64,000 nucleotides of DNA from Synaphobranchus kaupii (GCA_029718625.1 CM056389.1:20989381-21053380); one strand, 5' to 3'; counted from the stretch's first letter, positions 53,294 to 64,000 are shown. A program made the numbers and translations. Notes: generated by a model not told the origin, from the sequence alone.

Positions 53294-55607
53294 TATATAC
53301 ACACATTTGTACTGACTACGCCACTCCCAGTTGCAATGGTGGGAGAGCCCTATTACATTTAGTCCAGGTGAAATCCCCAGCAGGTTCAATAAAGAAATAC
53401 AGAAATGCACAGCTGATCAAATATAATTTCCTTTTATTTTACCACATCATTATAGTTGACAGGAGATGGGTTAGTGCACCCGATGATAAAAAAACAAGTG
53501 AACCAAGTGCAATCAGAAAGCTTTAGCTATTCCAAACGAGCATTATACTTCTATGGTTGTGCAATTATATAGGCCCATCACATCCACATAGGGCCCTTGC
53601 GTAAACATGTAAAAACACAGTACACCGGCACACCCTGCTCACACTAGTATCGCACGGCAAACCCCCAGCAAAATAAGTCACACACCAAAAAGACAGATTA
53701 AATAGGGTGCATAAGAAAACTCAGCACAATCAATATGACACTGCACTCTGTGACCTAGCCTGGACTGGCCTATACACATAGGTCCGGGTGAATATTGCAC
53801 TTGCCTGTTGTTCAATATTGCACTATGTCATTAAGGATTGCACCAAGATATTCAATATTACACTGGCCCACGTGCCACACTTGGTTTAAATATATGTATA
53901 AAAAAAAGAAGGATATTGCACTTTACCCTGATATATTGCACATTGTCATTTAGTATTGCACCAAGATATTCAATATTACACTGGCCCACGTGCCACACTT
54001 GGTTTAAATATACAGTATGTATAAAAACAACTATTGCACATTACCCAATTCATCCTTATTAATACGCTTCATATACTGGTTAGAGCTCAAGGGAAATATA
54101 CACAATTGATAAAATTCTACATGGGAAAAACAGTGGTACCCCCCTAGGATTGTAGCAGTCTTGGGCTATGCACCACCGCCACAGCAGCCACCTAGGAGTC
54201 AACATAAATTATATGTAAGCTTTTGACATTCAATGTGTAACCGTTTGGTTATATTTCACCCCAATCTTAGTATGAGAGAAATCTTAACCGACACTATACC
54301 CTGGTGGAAAGCACACTACCTTTTGTTCTGCTACCAAAATATGTTAGCAACATAAATAAGGCTTTATCCACGGCCTACATTGAGGTAGGAACATCAGTCG
54401 TACATCTCAATAGCATTAGCACAACAGTCAATCATGCGCTAAGCTATCAACTGCATATTCAAATACATCAAATAAAGACCTGCAAGCAAGGTACCTTTAA
54501 ATATCAGTCTTCCCTGTCCCCGTCCTTGGTTTCCACTACGATTCCGTCCTTCCCCCCAACTGTTACAGCGGGAATTTTAACAGTAAATAATACCATTACT
54601 ACTCTGTAGGCCAGGATTCGCATGCGAATTAAAAGAATACGACCATTAGTCGAAGCACAAAGGACATAATGCACATGCCGTTCATGATAAAGGGATACCC
54701 ACAGGCTAACAAAGCGTACAATGACCTTTTTCGTTCTGTTTGTTCTACTCAATCTTCTCGTTGCCTGGGTTGAAGGTTCCCAGTAGGCTCCAAACCATCA
54801 CGTATGACCAGCCACACTACAGCATATTACGATAGAATTATAAACTAGCAAATACAAAGTTATTGCCACGCCAACGAACATTAATTCAACTCGCATGCGA
54901 ACGCCATAGCCTACCTCTCCGGTAATTCAGCAATCCTCCGTCAAACAGCCAGGAATTACGTGTCCCAATATACACGGTGGCTTGCTCATGGCACAAGTGA
55001 GCTCAACAAAACAAAAGGCCACAAGTCTCGTGAGACCTAGTCAATTAACACGACTCCTTAAATTACCCGCACGAGACTCCCTGAACTTCCTAACTTCCTG
55101 CTGGGTCTTAAAGCCCCCCCTTGTTGGCTTCCCCAAAACCAAAGGGACAGCTAGTGAGACTGACAGAGTATATGCTAATGGGGAGAGAGCACGAAAACCC
55201 CCAAGAGGAACGAAACTGACCAAAAAATAATACTCCTACCCCTTACATATGAAACATTGCCAAATTGTATGAAACATTTTTGCAAAATATTTGTGAGTTT
55301 GCAACGTTTGCAGCGGTTCAAACTTTTGTTGTATGTCTTTCCCTCTCTCTTGCTCTTCCTGTCTCTCTACACTGTACTGTCCAATAACGCTGAAAAGCCC
55401 TAAAATGTAACTTAATATCATTAAATAATTTCCAACTTTTTCAAAAGATTAGGGGACTGGTTATTGGTGTCCAAAAACCTACCCAAAGCTATCCACACGC
55501 GTGAAAACCCATGAAAAACTATGCAAAGCTATCCAAGCTATCCAATCCTATCCAAAGCTATCCACACATGTACACAGCTTTATTGTCCATTTGAAGCACA
55601 TTCTCTA

Positions 55608-55835
55608 AAGTTGAAGTCGGAAGTTTACATACGCTTAGGTTGAAGTCATTAAAACTCATTTTTAACCACTCCACAGATTATTGTTTTGGCAAGTCAGTTA
55701 GGACATCTACTTTGTGCATGACACAAGTAATTTTTCCAATAATTGTTGACAGACAGATTATTTCTTTTAATTCACTATATCACAATTACAGTGAGTCAGA
55801 AGTTTACAAACACTAAGTTGACTGTGCCTTTAGAT
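55608..55835 (+). repeat. Sleeping Beauty-type Tc1 left inverted/direct repeat, relic (module C)
   Basis: GTTGAAGTCGGAAGTTTACA and, about 190 bases later, GTGAGTCAGAAGTTTACAAA. Same relic as 32246-32490, so it was present before the duplication of modules B and C. Confidence 0.85.
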
Positions 55836-57084
55836 TTTTAATATTTGGTTGCAATTCCTTTGCATGCCAAGACTTCCTGATATCTGTGACCCAACAACAT
55901 CAAAAGACTCTTGATATCTTATTTTCTGGTACTCTCACAAGCGATACTATAACGTCTCTGCATTTGAATGGATCTCTATGGAAATTGGGGGATGGGACTA
56001 GATTTAGTTGTAAATTACACTGGAACGGTAGTATGGTAGAGCTGGGCGGTACAGGCTGCTGTTTCTTCGCTATAACCTACTGGTATGAAATCACAGAGCA
56101 ATGGTATTTTATTGTTTTGAATCCAATGAATATTAAAAATTCCACGTAGCAATAGTATGATAAAGATTTTCCATGTGACATTGCAAACAAAACATGCGGA
56201 GAAATTTTCTATCAGTATGTTGAGTTCATATTGTAAAAAAAGTAATTTATAAGAGGTTTGTTTTATATATTTGCCAATTTGTGAATTGACGCTATTAATT
56301 TTTATTGATTTTAGTTGATAATTATAATTTTTTTATGCAAAATATGTTTATTGCGTTGATTAGATAAAGCACTGTTTCTGTAAAACTACTGATGTTTGTT
56401 CAATCTTAAAATGTTCAAAGCTGAAAATGGGAACAGAAGCTGAACAGATAATATTGGTTATTGGAACTTTTACCTCCTCGTAATCAGTATCAGTGACAGC
56501 ATTTTCATATGGAATGGGCGCCATCTCAAACATCCACGCTGCTCCACCTCTTTTTTTAATTTTTACATGAAACCATATTTTAACTTACTGTAATGAACTG
56601 TATTAGGAACTACAGTATATCTATGGTAAAAATTGTGGGTGGGGAGGAGTTTTTGATGACGCGCCACACTACATATGTAGGGGTATTCATTCATTTTTGT
56701 TCTCTCTTCTTCCTATTCAAGTTGTCTATCGTTACCTAACCTGCATATACTTGAGAATAATAAACACCATGATTGTGCACCGGGAGCCATTACTCTCTGT
56801 ACTTTCATTAACTTTACCTCCCTTACTATAACTTGCTTATCTCAATGACAGAACTCCAACAAGAAGACTGTTACATTACGCTGGGGGTGTCTTAATCAAA
56901 CTTATTGAAAACCCCTGCTTAAGATAGTCAATCATCCCCCCCCCCCCGCAATGCTGAATACATGGTTGTGGCCTTGCTTCTCTGTGTCACTCTGCTTCCT
57001 AATACGGCAACACCTTATATAATCTATATGTAAATAAAAATAAATCGATGTGTAATGTGACCTCAAATCACAAAAAAAGAAAAA

Positions 57085-57150
57085 ATCGTTAAGTAGGCAC
57101 ACACACACCTGTGTTAATTACATTGACTTATCAGGGATATCTGCAGCATA

Positions 57151-57208
<58 letters not shown>

Positions 57209-57543
57209 GTGCGGCAAAAGCCCTGAGAACATAACGTTTAGGCTTAAAAGTGAGCCTCTTTCCGTAGTGGGTGTCTGAGACTGGAGAATACCTGCAACAG
57301 AGACAGAGAGAGAGAGAGCGCGAGACAGAGTGCGGCAAAAGCCCTGAGAACGTAACGTGCCGAAAAATGTTTTGGTTTATTTTGTCTTTCTTATTTTAGT
57401 TTATTATTTCTGTTAGGATCTTGTGAGGGTTATTGGTGAAGATGTTTGTTAATTTGTTTGTTTGAAGAACGCACTCTCTTCAGTAAACCCCAGCCAAAAC
57501 CTGGAATTGCTGCATTCCCCTGTGTCCTGCTATTCTGTCCCTC
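57085..57543 (+). repeat. LTR-like repeat copy, module C
   Basis: Same duplicated structure as 37195-37672, with a small deletion after the TTATCAGG start and a longer GA run. The usual AATAAA is changed to AGTAAA here (about 57482). Confidence 0.5.
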
Positions 57544-58411
57544 CCAAGGAGGTCACTTAGCATCTAACATACATGATTACCTCCAAGGATAAAAAAATCC
57601 ACAATTAAATTTGTCCTAATTATTCTTTAGCCTGTTGATCTGCCATTTTCTGATCTACAGGATGAGAAACCTGGTTTTCTTGATCTACAGTGTAACTGTG
57701 TGCTGAAATGCTAACCACCTTTAGCTCGGTTCTGGGAGATGAAAAGGTCTTTATTTGTATCAAGCTTTTTATACAGTGTTGACAGTGCTGTACAGAAAAA
57801 AAAAACTGAAATTACATAAATTGGAAATACAGAAATCGATGAAAAAATACAGTACAAGAAGGGGCAATTAGAGCAGAGAGATCTTAAATAATGTGTAGTG
57901 TTGAATGGTTTTTATTGTTACTGTATAATAATATTATTTTTTTAACTCATACAAATAAATATCATGAAAGACAACATAACTAAACACAAGATTGCAATTA
58001 TTATGCCTTATTTATAAAAAGTTAAAATGTAGATATGTGTTTTATAATGAAACAGATCCATGGGGAAAAGACGGGATGGTTCACATTGTAGCAGAACAAT
58101 ACAGGACATGATCATCCTCAGTACAGCAAAGGAAAACCATTGTAGGATTTCACTTCAAATGTCCTCTGCCCAGCAGGCACAAAACTTTATTGCAACTTCT
58201 ACAATGCTGTAGCAAAGTTATTCCAATGATAAGTGTTTTTACTAGCCAAACCACAACTTTACAGCTATGTTTGAAAAAAGGTCAATCTGACACTTTACTT
58301 CTGTAGAAAATGGTTGAGATATGTAACCTAAAAAAAAAAAAAACTGTCCTTAGCCTCAATACATTTTAAAAACTTAATTTTGATAACTGGGCGGTACTCA
58401 CTGGTTTCCCC

Positions 58412-59368
58412 CTATTTCAGCACAACAGTGGATTTGAAAAACTTCACAATGTTTGTGCGAATAGCTTTCGTGGCAATGCCGTAGATGATTGGGTTTAACG
58501 TGGGGGGCACGACGATAGGTATAATTGCGCAGAACTTCTTGGTATTGGGGCTGATCCCTTGAGCCTTGTAGGCTGCGACAACAATGATTGTGGTGAGCTC
58601 AAAGAGGATACAAACTGAGAGATGGGAGGCGCATGTCTGTATGGCCTTGCTCCTACTATTTTTCTCCTGTTTGACCACACACGCAATGAGGATCTTCACA
58701 TAAGTAAAGGCAATGATTAACAAGGAGCCTGCAGTTATCATGTAAGATGTGTAGAAAAAGTATAAGCTGGTGACAAGGTTGGGGATGCACGCCAGCTTCA
58801 AAATGGCTCCAGTGCTGCAGTAGACGTGCTTGATTAACGTCCCACACAGCGGGATTCTCACGATCAGAATAAAAATGATTGTGACCTGGCTGAGCGGAAT
58901 TAACCAGGTCAGAAAACACAGTGAGACCAGTCTCCCAGTGGTCATGATGGCGTGGTAGTACAGTGGCTTGCAGATGGCCACATAGCGGTCGTACGCCATG
59001 GCTGATATAATGGTACAAACGGCTACAGCGTAAAAGTACACAGAGAAGGCCTGGAAAATGGCCGCCACGTAGCCGATGGTCTTGTCCCCTGTCAGGAAGT
59101 GAGACATCAGCTGGGTCATGACTACCGTGCCCCCGAGCAGGTCGCACGCTGCCAGGTTGCAGATCATCACGTACATGGGCTTGTGGAGCTTGGCGTCTGC
59201 GGTGATCACTGTAAACACGGTGACGTTTCCCAGCAGCATCACGGTGTACACAATGAGCGTGACCGCAAACAGTGGGTACTGCTGCTGCCTGGTTATGATG
59301 AAACCTTCCACAGTGAACATGATGGGCTGCTTCAAAGGCACATATGAAACATTTTCCATCTCTGCCAT
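58412..59368 (-). CDS. Olfactory receptor, intact (OR C)
   Basis: 318 residues from MAEMENVSYV; no further upstream Met is in frame, which supports the start used for OR A and B. Motifs: NVS, LHKPMY, MAYDRYVAIC, KAIQTCASHL and NPIIYG. The position of the TM3 Cys is Ala, as in the paralogues, while all three Cys of the second extracellular loop are kept. It differs from OR A and B at seven of the first 51 residues (for example L4M, V17M, G30Q). A predicted odorant receptor of the olfactory epithelium, G-olf coupled by family knowledge. Confidence 0.95.
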   Translation of the reverse strand: MAEMENVSYVPLKQPIMFTVEGFIITRQQQYPLFAVTLIVYTVMLLGNVTVFTVITADAKLHKPMYVMICNLAACDLLGGTVVMTQLMSHFLTGDKTIGYVAAIFQAFSVYFYAVAVCTIISAMAYDRYVAICKPLYYHAIMTTGRLVSLCFLTWLIPLSQVTIIFILIVRIPLCGTLIKHVYCSTGAILKLACIPNLVTSLYFFYTSYMITAGSLLIIAFTYVKILIACVVKQEKNSRSKAIQTCASHLSVCILFELTTIIVVAAYKAQGISPNTKKFCAIIPIVVPPTLNPIIYGIATKAIRTNIVKFFKSTVVLK

Positions 59369-59813
59369 CAGACCCTGAAAACAGTAACAAATTCAAACGT
59401 GTGATCAGAGAAATCCTTTTACAGCTGCAATAACAAAACATCTCTAGTTCTACAGAATGGTCTGCATTGTTACCAAAGCTCACACAGTATTGTCTAGCAG
59501 ATGCTCTCAACTCCAAACAAAGTAACTGAAACATAGTCTTGGCTGTACTCTGAATGCTGTAAAGGTGAGGTCATACCTGTCTTAGGTTTAAGGCTGGCAG
59601 TCCTCTCTTCCTCGTGGGCTTTCAGGCTTTATCCGGTCCTCCCCTCTCTGTCCTGTCACTCATTTTAGAGGCAGGAGAGGACCGCCCCCGGACCTAGTGA
59701 TGATGTAATGCACTGAAAGTCAGGTGGAAGGTGTTTCTACTTTCGACAGGTTACTGCAGTGTTACATGCAGCCTAGGGAAATAGGCCCACAGGTGCAGCC
59801 TCCCTCTGAGATA

Positions 59814-59975
59814 CAGTGAGCACCATAATTCATTGGACAGTGACACATTTTTTGTTATTTTGGTTCTGTACTCTAGCACTTTCAATTTGAAAGAATACAA
59901 TGACAATGAGGTTGAAGTGCAGACTGTCAGCTTTATTTTGAGGGTATTTTCATCCATATCGGATGAACTGTTAGA
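59814..59975 (+). mobile_element. Tc1/mariner-type end fragment upstream of OR C
   Basis: It starts CAGTGAGCACCATAATTC directly after a TA inside the module flank (modules A and B read straight through at GAGATATATTTTTACTG). The sequence that follows (GACAGTGACACATTTTTTG; GCAGACTGTCAGCTTT) is a common fish Tc1-like repeat as I recall. The right end is not clear. Confidence 0.6.
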
Positions 59976-60001
59976 CTCAGTGCCTTTGTGAAATAAAAAC
60001 T

Positions 60002-60420
60002 TTTGATATCTTATTTTTTGGTACTCCTACAAGTGATACTATAACCTCTCTGCATTTGAATTTATTTGGGGGTGGGACTAGAATATGCAGTAGATATGGA
60101 TGGATAACTTGAAGGGTTTCTTCTCCTGACTTATTTTTCCATAGAGTTCAATAGGAAAATTTGTCAGGAGAAACAACCCTTAAAGTGATCCATCCATATC
60201 TACTGCATATCTGGCAGCAGAGTGATGGTTTGAGGCTTGTTTGACCCTTGATGACTTACAGCCATTTCCCCAACCATGTATTCCATACTGTTCCAGCATA
60301 ATTTACAGCTAAATCTAGTCCCATCCTCCAATTCTCATCGAGATCCATTGAAATGCAGAGAAGTTAATAGTATCGCTTGTAAGAGTACCAGAAAAATAAG
60401 ATATCAAGATATCAGCAGCG
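60002..60420. repeat. Interspersed repeat in inverted arrangement around a hairpin
   Basis: 60002-60080 (GATATCTTATTTTTTGGTAC onward) matches module B and C sequence at about 32568 and 55913. The stretch 60276-60420 matches the same sequence in the opposite orientation (ends of AAGATATCAAGATATC). The two therefore form a long imperfect inverted repeat. Confidence 0.6.
60083..60210. repeat. Near-perfect 128-bp hairpin
   Basis: Arms 60083-60130 and 60163-60210 are almost exact complements (ATATGCAGTAGATATGGATG against CATCCATATCTACTGCATAT). Pairing extends into the middle (TTTTTCC/GGAAAAT), leaving a loop of about 13 bases. It could be a MITE or, if transcribed, a small-RNA precursor-like fold. 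Confidence 0.8.
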
Positions 60421-61421
60421 AGGTAATAGTTGTGCAGCCTATAATGAAAGCAAATAACTTTTGTTCAAAGCACTACGGAGTCAACAGGTGATAAACAAAA
60501 AGGTGCTCTTTGAAAAACATAGGGTATTTGAGCTTTAAAATCAGAGTTCGCCTTAAATGAGTAGCTGATCATAAAAATGGCACGTCCAAGTCATTCCATT
60601 TATGAAAATATTAAAAGCAGTTAATGCATCTGGGCAATATTTTAAAATGCACTTGACCTACGTGTTGTGGCTGTAGACTTACGATGTGTAGCCTAATTGT
60701 CAAAAAAAAGTATCTGAATGAGTTTATTTTTAATCACTATTAGGTTAATCGCTATTGTGCAGCCGAAATGGAATGAAGCAGAAGCCGGTTAAAATTATTA
60801 GGCTACATCAGGAATAACCTTTGTATAAGTATTTATTGGAGACAGCCATATGAAAAACAATTACACCAGGACACCTAGCTTAGGCTCTGAAAAAAAAAAA
60901 AAACTAATGATTCTTGCAGCTATCCGACCTGGGCACACGTAGCCTACATGTATCCCAGAAAGGAACCATTTTAAAATGGAGCTTTCCAGCAAATAAAACA
61001 AAACAAAATTATATATTGGGATGGCAGGTATGCCATCCGCCAAGTTACGGCTTACGGCTATACAGCACCGAGAGTTTGGCACTTTTCAGGGTTTCCTACA
61101 GAAGTAACCACAATGACTATCGACTCTCAGCCCTTAAAAACATTAACTTCTGTATGTTCTGACCTCATGTAACCACACGGCATTCAGATACAACTTCACA
61201 CATCCCCACAATAAAGCCCCAAACTTGGGTTATTTTGCCGTTCCTATTTTTCCTGCCAAACTGCCTGCCTCCGTTGCAATGTTATACAATGGGGAGAATT
61301 ATTCTTTGAGGGTATGGTCCGTATACCTGCTCATCAAGTTTATCGCCCAATAAAAACGCTTCATACTAATACTAATGTTTTTTAATGTTAATATAGCTAA
61401 TGGCTTCATGCTTTCCATGAA
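60421..61421. other. Unassigned AT-rich DNA
   Basis: No credible gene or repeat boundary is seen. An A run lies near 60890. Confidence 0.35.
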
Positions 61422-61492
61422 GCTACTGTGGCCTAATGATCAGAGTTGCTGTCTCTCACACAGAGGATTGTAGGTTCGAGCCCAGCAGGGCA
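61422..61492 (+). repeat. tRNA-Glu-like sequence (pseudo-tRNA or SINE head)
   Basis: A box A-like TGGCCTAATGA and a box B GGTTCGAGCCC are correctly spaced. Between them CTGT-CTCTCAC-ACAG forms an anticodon stem-loop with U33 and anticodon CUC, the same loop as vertebrate tRNA-Glu. The acceptor stem (GCTACTG against CAGCAGG) has two mismatches and there is no clean terminator or poly-A tail, so a functional tRNA is unlikely. Confidence 0.45.
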
Positions 61493-61658
61493 CATGCTTA
61501 TTTTCCACAAAAACAATGTGCAACTGTTGAGTACTTTTCATTTATTAGACTGTTATTATTTTCACATTAACACATTAACATATTTTTATTGCAAAGGCAA
61601 AAGAGGTTTCCAATATTAACTGTTCAATGTTTCACTTGTATTTCACTTGTACTATATC

Positions 61659-61708
61659 ACACCCTCCCCAAACCGGACGCTAGCTCTTGTCTGGTTTGGG
61701 GAGGGTGT
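61659..61708. repeat. Short perfect-type hairpin
   Basis: Arms of 20 bases (ACACCCTCCCCAAACCGGAC and GTCTGGTTTGGGGAGGGTGT) pair with one mismatch around a 10-base loop. No neighbouring gene explains it. Confidence 0.7.
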
Positions 61709-61989
61709 TACACTCTGCTCTTGCCGTCATGACTGACGGACTGTGGAAACACGAGTTAGTGAATCAGTGAGTGCGAGTCAGAGCTGCCCAACTCGAGTCG
61801 ACAGCCACAGTCACTCACCCGCACATGCTGAATCAATGAGAACCAACGAGTGCAAATATAAAGGCCTAATATTGCAAATTTAAAATAAAAGAATACAATA
61901 ACTACTACTAGGCTACAGATGCACTATTGCAAAATTCAAATAAAACACTAAAACAGTCTAAGTATATAAACAGATTCAACAGTGCAACA

Positions 61990-62195
61990 TTAGATTCGTA
62001 CGTGCAGCCAGACCTTCAGCTCAGGGCAGGGGACGGGTTCCGGGGCTGGGAGAGCGAGTACTGGGTGACCGAGTGAGTGAGTGTTTCGTGCAACCCAAGT
62101 CAGACAGCTCCGGGCGGGCTGGGAGAGCAAGTAAGTGAGTGATTCGTGCCGCCAGACCTTCAGCTCAGGGCAGGGAGAGCGAGTACGGAGTTGAA
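61990..62195. repeat. Imperfect tandem duplication, about 148-bp period
   Basis: CCAGACCTTCAGCTCAGGGC occurs at about 62007 and 62152, each followed by GGGAGAGCGAGTAC-like sequence. The surrounding 61740-62390 is rich in GAGTGAGTGAG words. Frames across it are repeats rather than genes. Confidence 0.6.
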
Positions 62196-64000
62196 ACAAG
62201 TGGTTGCTTTCTCACAGGGCTAGGTTAATACAGTGATTTACTTGATACATTTCCACAAATAAAGTTAATATAAGAGTTGCACAATAGTGTGAGTAACAAC
62301 TTGTCTCGCCTCGTCTTCGCAGTTTGCATTAGCAAGTAGCAGGTAGGAGGGGCGAGTCAGTGAACGAGTTAGTGGAGGAGAGGACTTGTCACTCCTGAGT
62401 CAGTAAAAAAAGTTAGTTAAGTTAATTCTAGCTTTTGCCCAGTTTCTGCCGAATGGAAAACATGCTAGCTACATGCTAGCTTAATGAGCCCCAAATGGCT
62501 ATATTAAGGTTATGGTAGGCTCAAACGAAATGTGCATTGTGGCTTGTTAGCACAGTTGATAAAACGGTATTCATTTATTTGTGTTTATATTAATGCTCAA
62601 TTACTGTAATAAAGTTTTCTACCGAGTGTACTGAGAATGCATGCTAGCTTACTGAGCTAAGACGGCCATTTTGGGATCACACGAGGTCCACGTGAAATGT
62701 GCGTGATGTCTGTTAGCACAGCTCACAACAGTAGTTTGTGCTTATGTGCTAAGCTAATGCTCATTTACGGTAATAACTCACAGTATATATTAGTTGCTTG
62801 CATTTATTGGTAGCTTTGTTACAAAGATATTTGATGCATTTAAGAAAGTATTATGTTTGTCACTGTAGACGTTATAAAGAACTGTATTTTGTAATTGAGA
62901 GGAGATAAAGGGAAAAGAATATATATAAAGTTAAAGTGTAAATTAGATAATCAATTGAACCAAACTGAAACAAAATGTAAAGTAGTATGGGTTCTAGTAC
63001 ATATCTCAGAAATATAAAGGGTGTTAAATTAAGATTTAAATCAAGGAGTTATTCAAGTTATACTGATGTTACTTACCTGTGACAGTGTAGCTACTTTATA
63101 AGTAATGGTGGTTATTATTTGAACTGTGACTGCTAAGAAACACTGTAAAGACCAAATAGATTGTGGAAACAGGGTGTACAAGTGTCCTGAAAATGTGATT
63201 TATAAGAAATGTAAATGTTTAATTGCTGAATGATTCCTGATAAAGATTTTGATGAGGAAACATAACCAGTATCACGACTGTGATCTGTCTCCCCCTTTTT
63301 CAGGGGTGTAACATTCACTTCATCCTTTTCACACAATGTCACCATAAAATTAACTACTAGGAAAATGAAGAATTTACGATAATAGCCTACATTAAGAATT
63401 TATAATAGCCTCCTTTAAGCTGCAATCCTATAAGAGATTGGATGTATAAACCGCCAATTCCCCAAAAATATCTGATTCATGGTTAGTCACTTTAAAAACA
63501 GGAAAAAACAATAGCCTCCGAATGTGGCTCTAGTCTACACTACTCTCTCTGCAGATAATGTAGCTTACTGCAAACACTTTTAATTATAATAATAATAAGA
63601 AGAAGAATAATCTCTGGTATGTACTTTCTTAGTAGTACCTACTGTTTTCTTTCTGGCTAAGATTCCTAGGAAATATGCGTTGTCCAATTAAGCTATTTAG
63701 CCAACGTTACTGTTGCCAGAGAAACGTCAGTCTGCTTCTAGTCAGGAAGCAGATACAAGCTAGGCTACTACGAAGTGAATCAACATGCCTTATAGCCTAC
63801 ATTCATTGCACTATAGAAAACTAAACTAAACTAGCTGTCCGGTACCAAAACATTTCCCGCAGGTAACGTTCTACACTACCGGAAAAAAAAACTGTGAAGG
63901 AATTCTGCTGTGCTTATGAACTCACTAACTCACTCGTTAGCTCGTAGCCCACACATGGAAGGTTGGAGTTACGCATCCGGCAATCCAGTGTCAAATAGCC
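62196..64000. other. Unassigned AT-rich DNA to the window edge
   Basis: Two diverged versions of a CATGCTAGCTTA...GCCATTTTGGG-type passage (about 62460-62560 and 62640-62740) suggest an old duplication. No gene is supported. Confidence 0.35.

Larger units (their letters stand above)
40986..55247 (-). mobile_element. Complete Gypsy LTR retrotransposon carrying a Tc1 in each LTR and a hAT in pol
   Basis: On the minus strand: 5' LTR 51723-55247, PBS 51703-51720, gag, pol, polypurine tract 44491-44504 and 3' LTR 40986-44490. LTR ends are TGTAAGGGG...GGCCACA in element orientation. A 4-bp target duplication TATG flanks it (40982-40985 and 55248-55251). Without the inserted DNA transposons each LTR would be about 2 kb and the whole element about 9.7 kb. 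The LTRs contain many ATATTGCAC words and a duplicated block (about 43096-43160 and 43210-43275). Confidence 0.95.
51723..55247 (-). repeat. 5' LTR of the Gypsy element (3525 bp, with Tc1 inside)
   Basis: Starts TGTAAGGGG and ends GGCCACA on the minus strand. It carries the promoter for element RNA. A TA dinucleotide microsatellite (about 51736-51762) flanks the Tc1 on the left; the other LTR has a longer TA run on the right side instead. Confidence 0.95.
55252..58411 (-). repeat. Downstream flank of OR module C
   Basis: From about 55400 it matches module B (32075-32616 joined to 36105-38505), without the hAT. It includes an LTR-like repeat, a short C run and a GA microsatellite (about 57148-57204). 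No gene is present. Confidence 0.7.

Overview
The window is nuclear DNA from a teleost fish. It carries a small family of single-exon olfactory receptor (OR) genes, all on the minus strand, embedded in a dense nest of transposable elements. The fish assignment rests on element types common in teleosts: Sleeping Beauty-type Tc1 ends, a Gmr1-type Ty3/Gypsy element, an L2-type LINE, and DD34E Tc1 copies. No other host gene is recognisable. Almost all other coding capacity belongs to retroelements and DNA transposons. The species cannot be fixed from the sequence.

Layout. 1-6.5 kb: the 3' part of an endogenous retrovirus, with an open pol, an env broken by one in-frame stop, a polypurine tract and a 3' LTR. 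7.5-9.1 kb: a decayed OR module (copy 0) ending in an OR 3' fragment, cut by a Gypsy LTR. 9.1-12.2 kb: a broken Gypsy element whose integrase lies upstream of reverse transcriptase (Gmr1 order), itself cut by a 5'-truncated L2-type LINE (12.2-14.05 kb). 15.6 kb: a hAT MITE. 16.6-26.3 kb: OR module A, with an intact OR (18604-19572) followed by a four-unit tandem array (period about 1.73 kb). The array generates three 4-TM truncated OR copies. 26.3-32 kb: a Tc1 relic, a probable piggyBac-like insertion and unassigned AT-rich DNA. 32.1-40.2 kb: OR module B with an intact OR (38506-39462), interrupted by a 3.5-kb hAT element (8-bp target duplication) that holds a piggyBac-like MITE. 40.2-41.0 kb: a second Tc1 relic. 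40,986-55,247: a 14.3-kb Gypsy retrotransposon on the minus strand, with long LTRs, a PBS for tRNA-Ser, gag, pol and a TATG target duplication. Each LTR contains the same Tc1 transposon at the same site, and a hAT element with spliced BED-finger exons is inserted in pol. 55.4-59.8 kb: OR module C with an intact OR (58412-59368). 59.8-64 kb: Tc1/MITE fragments, a near-perfect hairpin, a tRNA-Glu-like sequence and otherwise unassigned DNA.

The OR genes form a local family that expanded by segmental duplication of a module: downstream flank with an LTR-like repeat, then the receptor exon, then upstream flank with a Tc1 relic. Insertions specific to one copy (hAT in B, Gypsy between B and C, tandem array in A) date events relative to the duplications. 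Gene B is a mosaic of A-like and C-like sequence, so gene conversion has also acted.

The most unusual object is the Gypsy element whose two LTRs each carry a Tc1. A DNA transposon has apparently been copied by reverse transcription as part of an LTR. The downstream copy still has an uninterrupted DD34E transposase frame and both inverted repeats.
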